A DNA stretch of 64,000 bases from contig NZ_RCDI01000001.1 in NCBI RefSeq assembly GCF_003675875.1, positions 124,001 through 188,000 on the forward strand, given 5' to 3'. Below are positions 16,396 through 24,268 of the stretch, piece after piece; the first letter of the stretch is position 1, and each line of letters opens with the position of its first letter. This DNA comes from Halostella limicola. GTDB taxonomy: Archaea; Halobacteriota; Halobacteria; Halobacteriales; Natronoarchaeaceae. Made by a program: the position numbers and the translations under genes. The notes under the pieces are model-generated. The model was given only the letters and a program-made list of their open reading frames with translations. It was not told the origin of the DNA and searched no databases.

Positions 16396-16680
16396 GCGAC
16401 CTTTTTTGACGCTCGGGTCGCCTTCGGCGACCACTCGCGCAAAAAATGTCGATCAAAAAATTCCGGGCGCTCCCTGACGGTCGCGCCCGGAGTCTCTGCG
16501 AACAACGTGAGCGGAGGCTCGTCAAAGCTTCGCTCGTTCGCGGTGAAACGGCGGCTTCGACGCCGTACACTCCCACGACTCCGTCCCCTTTCAGCGGCTC
16601 CACAGCCGACGGCTTGCCCTTCCCCGTAGGCTCGCGCGCTCGGCGGACGTGACGAGCGCGCTCGCCCCGGCCGAGCCGAC
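16396..16680. repeat. Dispersed intergenic hairpin element, copy 1
   Basis: The radA-hemL gap (about 300 bp) is filled by an element with a perfect hairpin at 16416-16432 (GGTCGCC-TTC-GGCGACC), T6 at 16402-16407, A6 runs 15-40 bp after the hairpin, then GAAACGGCGGCT...CGCCGTAC and TTGCCCTTCCCC. The same order recurs after the cmi4-like gene (copy 2), and the core recurs inverted near 52350 (copy 3). It contains no credible CDS. Confidence 0.65.
16402..16407 (+). terminator. radA T-tract terminator
   Basis: TTTTTT begins 8 bp after the radA stop codon. A T-rich tract close to the stop is sufficient for archaeal intrinsic termination. It forms the left end of repeat copy 1. Confidence 0.55.
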
Positions 16681-16691
16681 AGGTTCCGCCG

Positions 16692-18032
16692 CTACAGCGC
16701 TTCCTTGTACGCTTCGAGCGTCTTCTCCACGTCCTCCTCCGTGTGGGCGTAGCTGATGAACTGCGACTCGAACTGGTTCTGGCTGAGGAACACGCCCTGC
16801 TCCTTCATCTTCGGCCAGAACACGCGCCGCCAGCGGTCGGTCTCGCAGTTCGCCACGTCCGCGCCGTTCTTCGGGCAGTGGTCGTAGCGCGGGCTCTCGG
16901 GGCGCTGGCGACAGCCGGCCTCGCACTGGCCGGACAGGTCGCGGGGGGCATCCCGGGTGAACAGCACCTTGAAGATGCTGTCGGTGCCGGCGACGGTGTA
17001 CTCAGGGGCCTGGTCGGCGACGATCTCGGTCAGCCCGCGCCGGAGCTTGTCGCCGAGCGCGTTGACGTGCTGGTACACGTCGTTCTCGGCGGCGTAGCGC
17101 AGCGTTTCGAGGCCGGCGGCCATCGTCACGGGGTGTCCGGAGAAGGTGCCGGCCTGGAACACGTCGCCGGAGGGGGTGAAGTGCTCGATGATCTCCGACT
17201 TGCCGCCGATCGCGCCAACGGGGTAGCCGCCGCCGATTATCTTGCCGAACGTGGTGACGTCGGGCGTGACGCCGAACTTGCCCTGGGCGCACTGGAGACC
17301 GCCGACGCGGAAGCCCGTGATCACCTCGTCGAAGATCAGCAGGGAGCCGTGGTCCTCGGTGAGGTCCCGGAGCGTCTCGTGGTAGCCGTCCTCCGGCATC
17401 ACGATGCCCTTGTTCGCGAGGATCGGCTCGACGAGGACGGTGGCGATGTCGTCGCCGTGCTCCTCGAACACCTCGTGGACGGCCTCCTCGTCGTTGAACG
17501 GGACGGGGAGCGTGTGCTGGGAGAACGACTGCGGGATGCCGGCGGTGGAGGGGCGGGGGTGGTCGGCGTCGCCCTCGACGAGCGTCGACTCCTGCGCGCC
17601 GTGGTAGCCGCCCTGCATGACGACGATCTTGTTCCGGCCCGTGTAGCCGCGGGCGAGGCGGACGGCGGAGACGGTCGCCTCGGTGCCGCTGTTGACGAAC
17701 CGGATCATCTCGACGCTGGGGACGTGGCGGGCGACGAACTCGGCGTGCTCGACCTCGATCTCCGTCGGCATGCCGTACATCGGCCCCTCGCTGGCGTGGG
17801 ACTGGACCGCCGCTTGCACCGGTTCGGGGGTGTCGTGGCCGTACAGCAGCGGGCCGAGCCCCATCACCCAGTCCACGTAGCGGTTGCCGTCGGCGTCGAT
17901 CAGGTGGCCGCCGTCCCCGCGCTGGGCGAACGGCGGGTACGGTTCGATCGCCGCCCGGACGGAGGAGTTGACGCCGCCGGGAATGACCGAGAGCGCGCGG
18001 TCGTAGAGGTCGCGGGACTCGTCGTGGTTCAT
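16692..18032 (-). CDS. hemL: Glutamate-1-semialdehyde 2,1-aminomutase
   Basis: A PLP enzyme that converts glutamate-1-semialdehyde to 5-aminolevulinate in the C5 pathway. It is 446 residues from ATG 18030-18032 (start product [14 protein letters not shown]). The PLP lysine lies in [18 protein letters not shown] and the Asp in [14 protein letters not shown]. An insertion near the C-terminus contains four cysteines (C370, C374, C386, C396: [18 protein letters not shown]) that bacterial GSA-AM lacks; I recall a similar segment in haloarchaeal homologues. It could bind a metal or cluster. hemB lies about 2.3 kb away, on the far side of amt. Confidence 0.95.
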   Translation of the reverse strand: MNHDESRDLYDRALSVIPGGVNSSVRAAIEPYPPFAQRGDGGHLIDADGNRYVDWVMGLGPLLYGHDTPEPVQAAVQSHASEGPMYGMPTEIEVEHAEFVARHVPSVEMIRFVNSGTEATVSAVRLARGYTGRNKIVVMQGGYHGAQESTLVEGDADHPRPSTAGIPQSFSQHTLPVPFNDEEAVHEVFEEHGDDIATVLVEPILANKGIVMPEDGYHETLRDLTEDHGSLLIFDEVITGFRVGGLQCAQGKFGVTPDVTTFGKIIGGGYPVGAIGGKSEIIEHFTPSGDVFQAGTFSGHPVTMAAGLETLRYAAENDVYQHVNALGDKLRRGLTEIVADQAPEYTVAGTDSIFKVLFTRDAPRDLSGQCEAGCRQRPESPRYDHCPKNGADVANCETDRWRRVFWPKMKEQGVFLSQNQFESQFISYAHTEEDVEKTLEAYKEAL

Positions 18033-18228
18033 GCCCGGCGTTTCGGACGGGGCGGTCAAAGAAGTAACGAGGTCGGCGAGCCAGCCCGCGTTCCGGCGAA
18101 ACGGCGGTCGGCCGGGCAACTGCGGAGGCCGGAACGGACGGAGAGAAAGCGGCGAAGGGGGCACCTCGGTGATAGCGGCGCGGATCGCGGCTCCGCGCGG
18201 GCCGGCGTCTCGGCGGTGACGCCCGGCC

Positions 18229-19896
18229 CTACACCGCGTCGGGCCCCCTGTTGCCGGTGCGCACCTGCAGGGCGTCCTCGACGGGCATCACGAAGATCTT
18301 GCCGTCGCCGGGCTCGCCCGTCGCCGCGCCGTCGCGGATCGCCTCGACCACGTCGTCGGCGGGGATGTCCGCGACGACGCACTCGACTTTCACCTTCTGG
18401 TGGAGGTCGACCGTGTACTCCTCGCCGCGCCACTGACCCGTCTTGGCGGGCTGGCTGCCGCGGCCGGAGACGTTCGTGACCGTCAGCGAGGGCGCGCCCA
18501 CCTCCGCGAGCGACTCCTTCACGTCGCCGAGGCGGTCCGGGCGGACGATGGCCGTGACCATCTTGATGGCTCCGTCGTTGGGGGCGCCGCCGTCCGTGCG
18601 AACGACTTCGGGACCGCCGTCGGTCGCGACGTCCGGCTTGCCGAACTCGGGGTAGGTGTCGACGCCGTGCTCGGAGACGTCGAGGCCCTCGCGCTCGTGG
18701 TCCGGGGAGACGCGGGCCTGGCCGACGGCCTTGAACAGGCCGAACACCGCCCCGGTCGCCGCGATCGTCCAGATCGCGATGACGGCGACGCCGACGACCT
18801 GCGAGACGAGCAGGTCGACCGCGAAGCCCTCGACGTGGAAGAACGGCAGCATGAGCGCGCCGACGACGCCCGCGGAGCCGTGGACGGGGAACACCGCGCA
18901 GACGTCGTCGATCTTCAGGCGCTTCTCGACGAAGCGGAAGACGATCGGCAGCTGCGCGCCGGCGACGAGGCCGGAGAGGAGGCCGCCGTACCAGGTGACG
19001 ACGTTCGCGGACGCCGTCACGCCGACGAGGCCGGCGAGCAGCCCGTTCGCGACGTACAGCGTGTCGACCTTCCCGGTCTTGTACAGCGACACCGCGCCCG
19101 CGCCGATGGCGCCGGCCGCCATGCCGAGGGTGGTGTTCAGGGCGACGCGGCCGACCGTCTCGTAGGCGCCGAGCACCAGCGAGCCGTCCTCGACGGCGAA
19201 CACCGTCGCTGCGGTGCCGACGTTGAAGCCGTACCAGCCGAACGCGAGGATGAGCGTCCCGAGCGCCGCGAACGTCATCGAGTGACCGGGGATGACGTTC
19301 ACGGTGCCGTCGGGGTTGTAGCGGTCCATCCGCGGCCCGAGGACCCAGGCGGCGGTGAGGCCGGCGATGCCGCCCATCCCGTGGACGATCATCCCGCCCG
19401 CGAAGTCGGCGAAGCCGAGCTCCGCGAGGAAGCCGCCGGCCCACGTGAAGCCGGTGACGACCGGGTAGATGACCGCGGCCAGCAGCAGCGTGTAGCTGAC
19501 GTACGCGCGGAGCTTCGCGCGGCCGGCCACCGCCCCGCTGACGATGGTCGCCGCCGTCATCGCGAACACCGCGCCGAACAGCCAGTCGACCCACGCGTTC
19601 ACGGAGTCCGGCGAGGTCGTCGAGAGGATCCCGCCGAACTCGGCGGTGCCGGTGACGCTCCCGACGAGCGCCGAGACGCCCGCGCCGACGAAGAAGAACG
19701 CGACGACGCCGATACTCCACGTGAGGAGGTTCTTCGTCAGCTGGTTCGCGACGTTCTTCGAGCGCACCTGGCCCGCCTCCAGCATGGCGAAGCCGGCGTG
19801 CATGAAGAAGATCAGGAAGGTAGCGACCAGCACCCACACCAGGTTCACGCCGTCGGCGATCACCTGCGGGTCGACCTGCAGCGGCGCGGTCGTCAC
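18229..19896 (-). CDS. amt: Ammonium transporter Amt fused to a PII (GlnK) regulatory domain
   Basis: A 555-residue fusion from GTG 19894-19896. Residues 1-395 are a full Amt channel of about 11 helices, with twin histidines H172 (VHGMGG) and H339 (PVHGSAG) of the ammonium pore. After an acidic linker, residues 444-555 form a complete PII domain, including a T-loop with Tyr494 (GEEYTVD), the KVKVECVV strand and the C-terminal [25 protein letters not shown] normally blocks Amt as a separate trimer in response to ATP/ADP and 2-oxoglutarate; here the inhibitor is tethered in cis. The start overlaps a 26-residue upstream ORF by GTGA. Confidence 0.95.
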   Translation of the reverse strand: MTTAPLQVDPQVIADGVNLVWVLVATFLIFFMHAGFAMLEAGQVRSKNVANQLTKNLLTWSIGVVAFFFVGAGVSALVGSVTGTAEFGGILSTTSPDSVNAWVDWLFGAVFAMTAATIVSGAVAGRAKLRAYVSYTLLLAAVIYPVVTGFTWAGGFLAELGFADFAGGMIVHGMGGIAGLTAAWVLGPRMDRYNPDGTVNVIPGHSMTFAALGTLILAFGWYGFNVGTAATVFAVEDGSLVLGAYETVGRVALNTTLGMAAGAIGAGAVSLYKTGKVDTLYVANGLLAGLVGVTASANVVTWYGGLLSGLVAGAQLPIVFRFVEKRLKIDDVCAVFPVHGSAGVVGALMLPFFHVEGFAVDLLVSQVVGVAVIAIWTIAATGAVFGLFKAVGQARVSPDHEREGLDVSEHGVDTYPEFGKPDVATDGGPEVVRTDGGAPNDGAIKMVTAIVRPDRLGDVKESLAEVGAPSLTVTNVSGRGSQPAKTGQWRGEEYTVDLHQKVKVECVVADIPADDVVEAIRDGAATGEPGDGKIFVMPVEDALQVRTGNRGPDAV

Positions 19897-19973
19897 GCGA
19901 GCGTCACCTCCGGATCGAACGACACCGGATCTATTTTGCGACGAACGTTTTCTATTTCGAGTCTGAGCGCCAT
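19893..19973 (-). CDS. 26-residue leader ORF overlapping amt
   Basis: ATG at 19971-19973 opens a 26-codon frame (begins [14 protein letters not shown], ends FDPEVTLA) whose TGA overlaps the amt GTG as GTGA. It is the first ATG after the likely amt promoter, and GGAGGTGA just before the junction could serve as ribosome-binding site for amt. The coding frame differs from that of amt, so it is not an N-terminal extension. Whether it is a functional leader peptide or chance is unknown. Confidence 0.4.
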   Translation of the reverse strand: MALRLEIENVRRKIDPVSFDPEVTLA

Positions 19974-20007
19974 GTTCGTATTCCAGCTCACGAGATAACG
20001 CCAATAC

Positions 20008-20030
20008 CGAGAACCATATAATGGTTCTCG
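20008..20030 (-). promoter_or_regulatory. Palindrome containing the likely amt TATA box
   Basis: A perfect inverted repeat, arms CGAGAACCAT and ATGGTTCTCG with a 3-bp ATA centre. Read on the minus strand its centre gives CATTATATGG, a good TATA box. Initiation about 25 bp downstream would place the leader ORF ATG (19973) about 20 nt into the mRNA. A repressor or nitrogen regulator at this site is inference. The rest of the 19974-20383 gap holds no convincing gene. Confidence 0.55.
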
Positions 20031-20383
20031 TTGACGTATGATTTATTCCCGAACCCCTAATTCGACGGGTGTCCGGAGTAATACTCGATATTACGCATAT
20101 AAGGTAGTTGAGCGACGAGGAACTGGACGGTCGTGATCGGGTATTTCGGACGTTCGTCCACTGCGGTGATCGGGGCGTTCGGGCCGTTTTTCGGCATCCA
20201 CCGTGAGACGCATGGGTTCCTGACTGTTGCGTGGACGAACGGTCGGCGCCGCGGCGCGGGCGCGGTGAACGGTCGGGCGAAAGCGTCCGCGCGTCGTGCG
20301 AACGAACGCACACACGTGTTCGGCGACCGAGAAAACGAACGGTCGGTCCGGGACGGCGGCGGGGTGGACGGACGGTCGGCCGC

Positions 20384-21364
20384 TCAGAGCGCGTCCGCCA
20401 CGTCCTCCGCGAAGTACGTGAGGATGAGGTCCGCGCCCGCACGCTTGATCGACAGCAGCGACTCGACCGCGGTCGCTTCGAGGTCCAGCCAGCCCTTCTC
20501 GGCGGCGGCGTGGATCATGGCGTACTCGCCGGAGACGTTGTACGCGGCGACCGGGTGGTCGAACTCCTCACGCACGTCCCGGACCACGTCGAGGTACGGG
20601 AGCGCGGGCTTGACCATCAGCGCGTCTGCGCCCTCCTCGACGTCCAACGCCGCCTCGCGCATCGCCTCGCGGCGGTTCGCCGGGTCCATCTGGTAGTGGC
20701 GTCGGTCGCCGAAGGCGGGCGCGCCGTCGGCGGCGTCGCGGAACGGGCCGTAGAAGGCGCTCTCGTACTTCACGGCGTAGCTCATGATCGGCACGTGCTC
20801 GTGGCCGGCGGCGTCGAGGCCGTCGCGGATGGCCCCGACCATCCCGTCGGTCATGCTGCTCGGCGCGACCATGTCCGCGCCGGCCTCGGCGTGGGAGACG
20901 GCCGTCTCCGCCAGCAGGTCGAGCGTCTCGTCGTTGCGGACGGTCACGTCGGGGTCGTCCTCGGCGTGGTCCTCGAGCACCCCGCAGTGCCCGTGCTCGG
21001 TGTACTCGCAGAGACAGACGTCCGTGATCACGTACGCGTCGGTCGCCTCGGTGATCCGGTGTGTCGCCGCCTGGACGACGCCGTCCTCGGCCCAGGCGCG
21101 GCTGCCGCGGTCGTCCTTCGACTCCGGGACGCCGAACAGTATCACCGACTCGATGCCGGTGGCGAGCAGTTCCTCCACGCGGTCGACGGCCTCGTCCACG
21201 GGTACGCGCTCGTGGCCGGGCATCGACTCGATGGGGAGGCGCTCGTCGACCGTCGCGTCGACGAACACCGGCGCTATCAGGTCGTCGGGCGCGAGGTCGG
21301 TCTCGCTGACGAGGTCGCGGACGCCGTCCTGCCGGAGGCGTCGCGGGCGTCGGCTTCGGGTCAT
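20384..21364 (-). CDS. hemB: Delta-aminolevulinic acid dehydratase (porphobilinogen synthase)
   Basis: Condenses two 5-aminolevulinates to porphobilinogen. It is 326 residues from ATG 21362-21364. The metal-binding cysteine cluster [13 protein letters not shown] indicates the zinc-dependent type. The Schiff-base lysines lie in [17 protein letters not shown] and [40 protein letters not shown] is the usual family segment. Its neighbours are amt downstream on the same strand and a divergent DedA gene. Confidence 0.97.
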   Translation of the reverse strand: MTRSRRPRRLRQDGVRDLVSETDLAPDDLIAPVFVDATVDERLPIESMPGHERVPVDEAVDRVEELLATGIESVILFGVPESKDDRGSRAWAEDGVVQAATHRITEATDAYVITDVCLCEYTEHGHCGVLEDHAEDDPDVTVRNDETLDLLAETAVSHAEAGADMVAPSSMTDGMVGAIRDGLDAAGHEHVPIMSYAVKYESAFYGPFRDAADGAPAFGDRRHYQMDPANRREAMREAALDVEEGADALMVKPALPYLDVVRDVREEFDHPVAAYNVSGEYAMIHAAAEKGWLDLEATAVESLLSIKRAGADLILTYFAEDVADAL

Positions 21365-21464
21365 GGGCGTCCGTTGTGGTCCGGCACTAAAAGGCCCCCG
21401 GGTCGGGACACCCGCGCGCTGGTGTCGCAAGGCATATTAGCGGTCTGGTGGTCTGGGTAGACGA

Positions 21465-22097
21465 ATGGAGTCGGGAGCCACCGCCGTCGAAGACGGCCGC
21501 GTCCGGCGACTGATCGCGGACTACGGTCCGCTCGCGCTCGCCGCCGGCGTCGCCGTCGCCGCCCTGATCGGGATCGTCCTCGTCTTCCTCGGCGACGAGG
21601 AACTCGCTCGCCAGTGGCTGGACCGCTACGGTCTGCTGGCGCTTTTCGCCATCCTGATACTGGAGGGCGCAATGTTGCTTTACTTCGCGCCGAGCGAGGC
21701 GCTTGTCCCCGCCGGCATCACCCTGCTCGCGGACTCGACCGCAGAGGCGGTCGCCGTCGTGCTCGTCGCGGCCGCGGGCGCGACCGTCGGCCAGTGGGCG
21801 CTGTTCGCGCTGGCGAAGCGATACGGGCGGCGGTTCCTCCTCGACAGGCCGTGGTTCCGCGTGCGAGAGTCGTCGATCGACCGGTTCGAGTGCTGGTTCG
21901 ACCGCTGGGGCCGCGTCGTCGTTCCGGTGAGCAACGCCCTGCTTTTCACCCGCGGGATGCTCACCGTTCCCGCCGGGTTCGCGGGGATGGGCGACCGCGA
22001 GTTCGTCGCGCTCTCGGCGCTGGGAAGCGTCGTCTTCCAGACGTGGCTCGCGTTCACCTGGATCTACCTCGGCGAGTACGTCACCGCCTTCTTCTGA
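21465..22097 (+). CDS. DedA/SNARE-associated (VTT-domain) membrane protein
   Basis: A 210-residue protein with about five hydrophobic segments. It carries the DedA/VTT pattern: a re-entrant segment with E-x3-LYFAPSEALVPAG, then KRYGRRFLLDRPWF and VPVSNALLFTRGMLTVPAGFAGM, ending in an amphipathic helix. DedA proteins act as lipid-carrier transporters, for example recycling undecaprenyl- or dolichyl-phosphate, or as scramblases. Which lipid is moved here is not readable. Confidence 0.85.
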   Translation: MESGATAVEDGRVRRLIADYGPLALAAGVAVAALIGIVLVFLGDEELARQWLDRYGLLALFAILILEGAMLLYFAPSEALVPAGITLLADSTAEAVAVVLVAAAGATVGQWALFALAKRYGRRFLLDRPWFRVRESSIDRFECWFDRWGRVVVPVSNALLFTRGMLTVPAGFAGMGDREFVALSALGSVVFQTWLAFTWIYLGEYVTAFF

Positions 22098-22176
22098 TCG
22101 GCCGGCCGCGGCAAAGCTTGCGAACCCGTACCACACCGACGGTAGAACTATTTCCTCGGGGGGAATCGTCGGAAGC

Positions 22177-22716
22177 ATGCCAGGCGGAACGTTTCTCTCC
22201 GGCGACCGCGTGAACCTCCGGACCGTCGAGGAGGAGGACCTGGAGTTCCTGCGGGACCACAGCAACGATCCGGCGATCCGCCGCCCGATGACGTTCGACC
22301 GACCGTCGAACCTCGAACGGCAGCGCGAGCGTTTCGAGGACATGTACGACGGCGACGACGTCGCCCTGCTCGCCTGCGTCGACGGCGACCCCGTCGGCTA
22401 CGTCATGCTGTTCCACGTCGACGACTCGGCGGGCCACGCCGAGATCGCCTACTGGGCCAGCCCCGACGCGCAGGGCGAGGGGTACGCGACGGAGGCCGTC
22501 GCGCTCCTGCTCGACTACGCGTTCGACGAGCGCCGCCTCCACCGCGTCCGCGCCCGGGCGCTGGCGACCGACACCGCCTCCCGCGCCCTCCTGGAGACGC
22601 TCGGCTTCACGGAGGAGGGCGTCCAGCGCGACGAGAAGTTCGTCGGCGGCGAGTACGTCGACACCCACTTCTACGGCCTGCTGGAGGACGAGTGGGAGCG
22701 GACGGGGGTGCGGTGA
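22177..22716 (+). CDS. GNAT family N-acetyltransferase (RimJ/RimL type), first of tandem pair
   Basis: A 179-residue GNAT of the RimJ/RimL type. It begins with F-L-x-G-D-R-V-N-LRTVEEEDLEFLRDH. The acetyl-CoA pyrophosphate loop appears as GQGEGYATEAVALLLDYAF after the variant EIAYWASPD strand. The C-terminal segment RALLETLGFTEEGVQRD is typical. The next gene encodes a paralogue with the same domain plan, and the stop overlaps its start (TGATG). The substrate is unknown; protein N-termini or antibiotics are possibilities. Confidence 0.88.
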   Translation: MPGGTFLSGDRVNLRTVEEEDLEFLRDHSNDPAIRRPMTFDRPSNLERQRERFEDMYDGDDVALLACVDGDPVGYVMLFHVDDSAGHAEIAYWASPDAQGEGYATEAVALLLDYAFDERRLHRVRARALATDTASRALLETLGFTEEGVQRDEKFVGGEYVDTHFYGLLEDEWERTGVR

Positions 22717-23297
22717 TGCCCGGCGCCGCCTTCCTCCGCGGCGAGCGCGTCACCCTCCGAACGGTGGAGGAGGAAGACCTGGGGTTCATCCGCGACAACA
22801 TCGACGACCCGCGGGTCCGCCGCCCGCTCACGAGCGCCTCGCCGACGAACGCGGAGACGACCCGCGAGCACTTCGAGGAACACATCTCCGAGGACGACAC
22901 CGTCGAACTCGCCGTCTGCGTCGACGACGGCGCGCGGCGCTTCGAGGACGCCGAGAGCGACGGTCCCCGCGACGGCGACATCCTCGGCACGGTCTCGCTG
23001 TTCGACATCGAGGACGGCCACGCCGAGATCGCCTACTGGCTCACGCCGGACGTTCACGGCGACGGCGTCATGACAGAGGCGGCCCGTCTGCTGGTGCGCT
23101 ACGCCTTCGAGGAGCTCCGCCTCCACCGCGTCCGCGGCCGGGCGCTGGCGACGAACGAGCCGTCCAAGCGCGTCCTCCAGAAGTGCGGGATGCGGGAGGA
23201 GGGCGTGATGCGCGAGGCCGAGAACGTGAACGGCGAGTACGTCGACATGGTGTACTTCGGCGTCCTGCGCGACGAGTGGGAAGCGGCGTTCGAGTGA
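22716..23297 (+). CDS. GNAT family N-acetyltransferase, second of tandem pair
   Basis: A 193-residue paralogue of the preceding protein, starting MPGAAFLRGERVTLRTVEEE at ATG 22716-22718. The two align throughout (EIAYWxxPD, the CoA loop GDGVMTEAARLLVRYAF, RVLQKCGMREEGVMRE), except for a 14-residue acidic insert after CVDDG in this copy. The one-base TGATG overlap implies translational coupling and a recent tandem duplication. The substrate is unknown. Confidence 0.88.
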   Translation: MPGAAFLRGERVTLRTVEEEDLGFIRDNIDDPRVRRPLTSASPTNAETTREHFEEHISEDDTVELAVCVDDGARRFEDAESDGPRDGDILGTVSLFDIEDGHAEIAYWLTPDVHGDGVMTEAARLLVRYAFEELRLHRVRGRALATNEPSKRVLQKCGMREEGVMREAENVNGEYVDMVYFGVLRDEWEAAFE

Positions 23298-23344
23298 GCG
23301 GCGTTCGCGGCCGTCGGCTCACAGCGACGGCGGCCCGCCGACGA

Positions 23345-24124
23345 TTACTCCGCGACCGCCCAGAACCCCAGCGTTCGGGGCACCATCGCCTTCAGTTCCG
23401 GCGACGTGCTCTCCGCGTCGTCGTCGTAGTCCTCCGGGTCGTCGCTCTGGGGCCACTCCCAGACGTCCTTGACCGCGAAGCCGGCGTCGACGAGCGCGTT
23501 GTGGAGTTCGCCGACCGTTCGATCGAAGACGACGATGTCCTCGTGTAGCACCTCGTCGTTCTTGTCCCGGCGGGGGCCGGTGGAGTGGTAGCTCCGCTCG
23601 AACGCCAGCGTGTCCGGATCGAACAGCTCGTGGACCGGATGTGGGACGTCCAACGCGAACAGGCCGCCCTCCCGGAGCACGCGTCGGGCCTCCCCGAACG
23701 CCGCCTCGATATCCTCGACCATGAAGTAGACGAACCCCGAGTGCGCCAGGTCGAAGGCGTCGTCGGCCAGGGGCACGTCCGAGACGTCGCCGGCGACGAA
23801 CTCGGCCTCGACGCCGTACAGGTTCCGCAACCGCCTCGCGTGCTGGAGCTGTCGGGACGAAAAGTCGACGCCGACGGCGGTCCCGACCCCTTCGCTGGCG
23901 GCGCCCACCGTTCCCTGGCCGCCGCCACAGCCGAGTTCGACGAAGTCCAGGTTCCCGCGCCCCGGGAGTCGTTCGGCCTGCCAGTCCGCCAGCGATTCGG
24001 CGTCGGGCAGGGGAGAATACACCGGCGGGAGGTCGCCCTCGTCCGTCTCCGCGTTCCACATCGCCTGGTGGTCGTCGCTCCAGGAGTCCCACAGTTCCCG
24101 GTTCTCCCTGTCCAGATCGCCCAT
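23345..24124 (-). CDS. Class I SAM-dependent methyltransferase
   Basis: A 259-residue protein. SAM motif I is LDFVELGCGGGQGTVGAASEG, motif II includes VGVDFSSRQLQHARRL, and motif IV is DDAFDLAHSGFVYFMVED, with VLREGGLFALDVPHPVHE following. This plan matches UbiE/Methyltransf_11-type small-molecule methyltransferases. The substrate is unknown. It stands alone, convergent with the GNAT pair. Confidence 0.88.
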   Translation of the reverse strand: MGDLDRENRELWDSWSDDHQAMWNAETDEGDLPPVYSPLPDAESLADWQAERLPGRGNLDFVELGCGGGQGTVGAASEGVGTAVGVDFSSRQLQHARRLRNLYGVEAEFVAGDVSDVPLADDAFDLAHSGFVYFMVEDIEAAFGEARRVLREGGLFALDVPHPVHELFDPDTLAFERSYHSTGPRRDKNDEVLHEDIVVFDRTVGELHNALVDAGFAVKDVWEWPQSDDPEDYDDDAESTSPELKAMVPRTLGFWAVAE

Positions 24125-24268
24125 ACGAGTCGTTCAGAAAGTGCGATAGTAAAGATTGGGCAGGTGTGGTAGTCCGAGTCAAACCGGTGCGTCGGTCGGT
24201 GCCCGCTCCGGTGACGGCGGCGACGCGCCGTCGCCGCGGAGATGGGTCTTCGAGCGAACGCTACGTCC

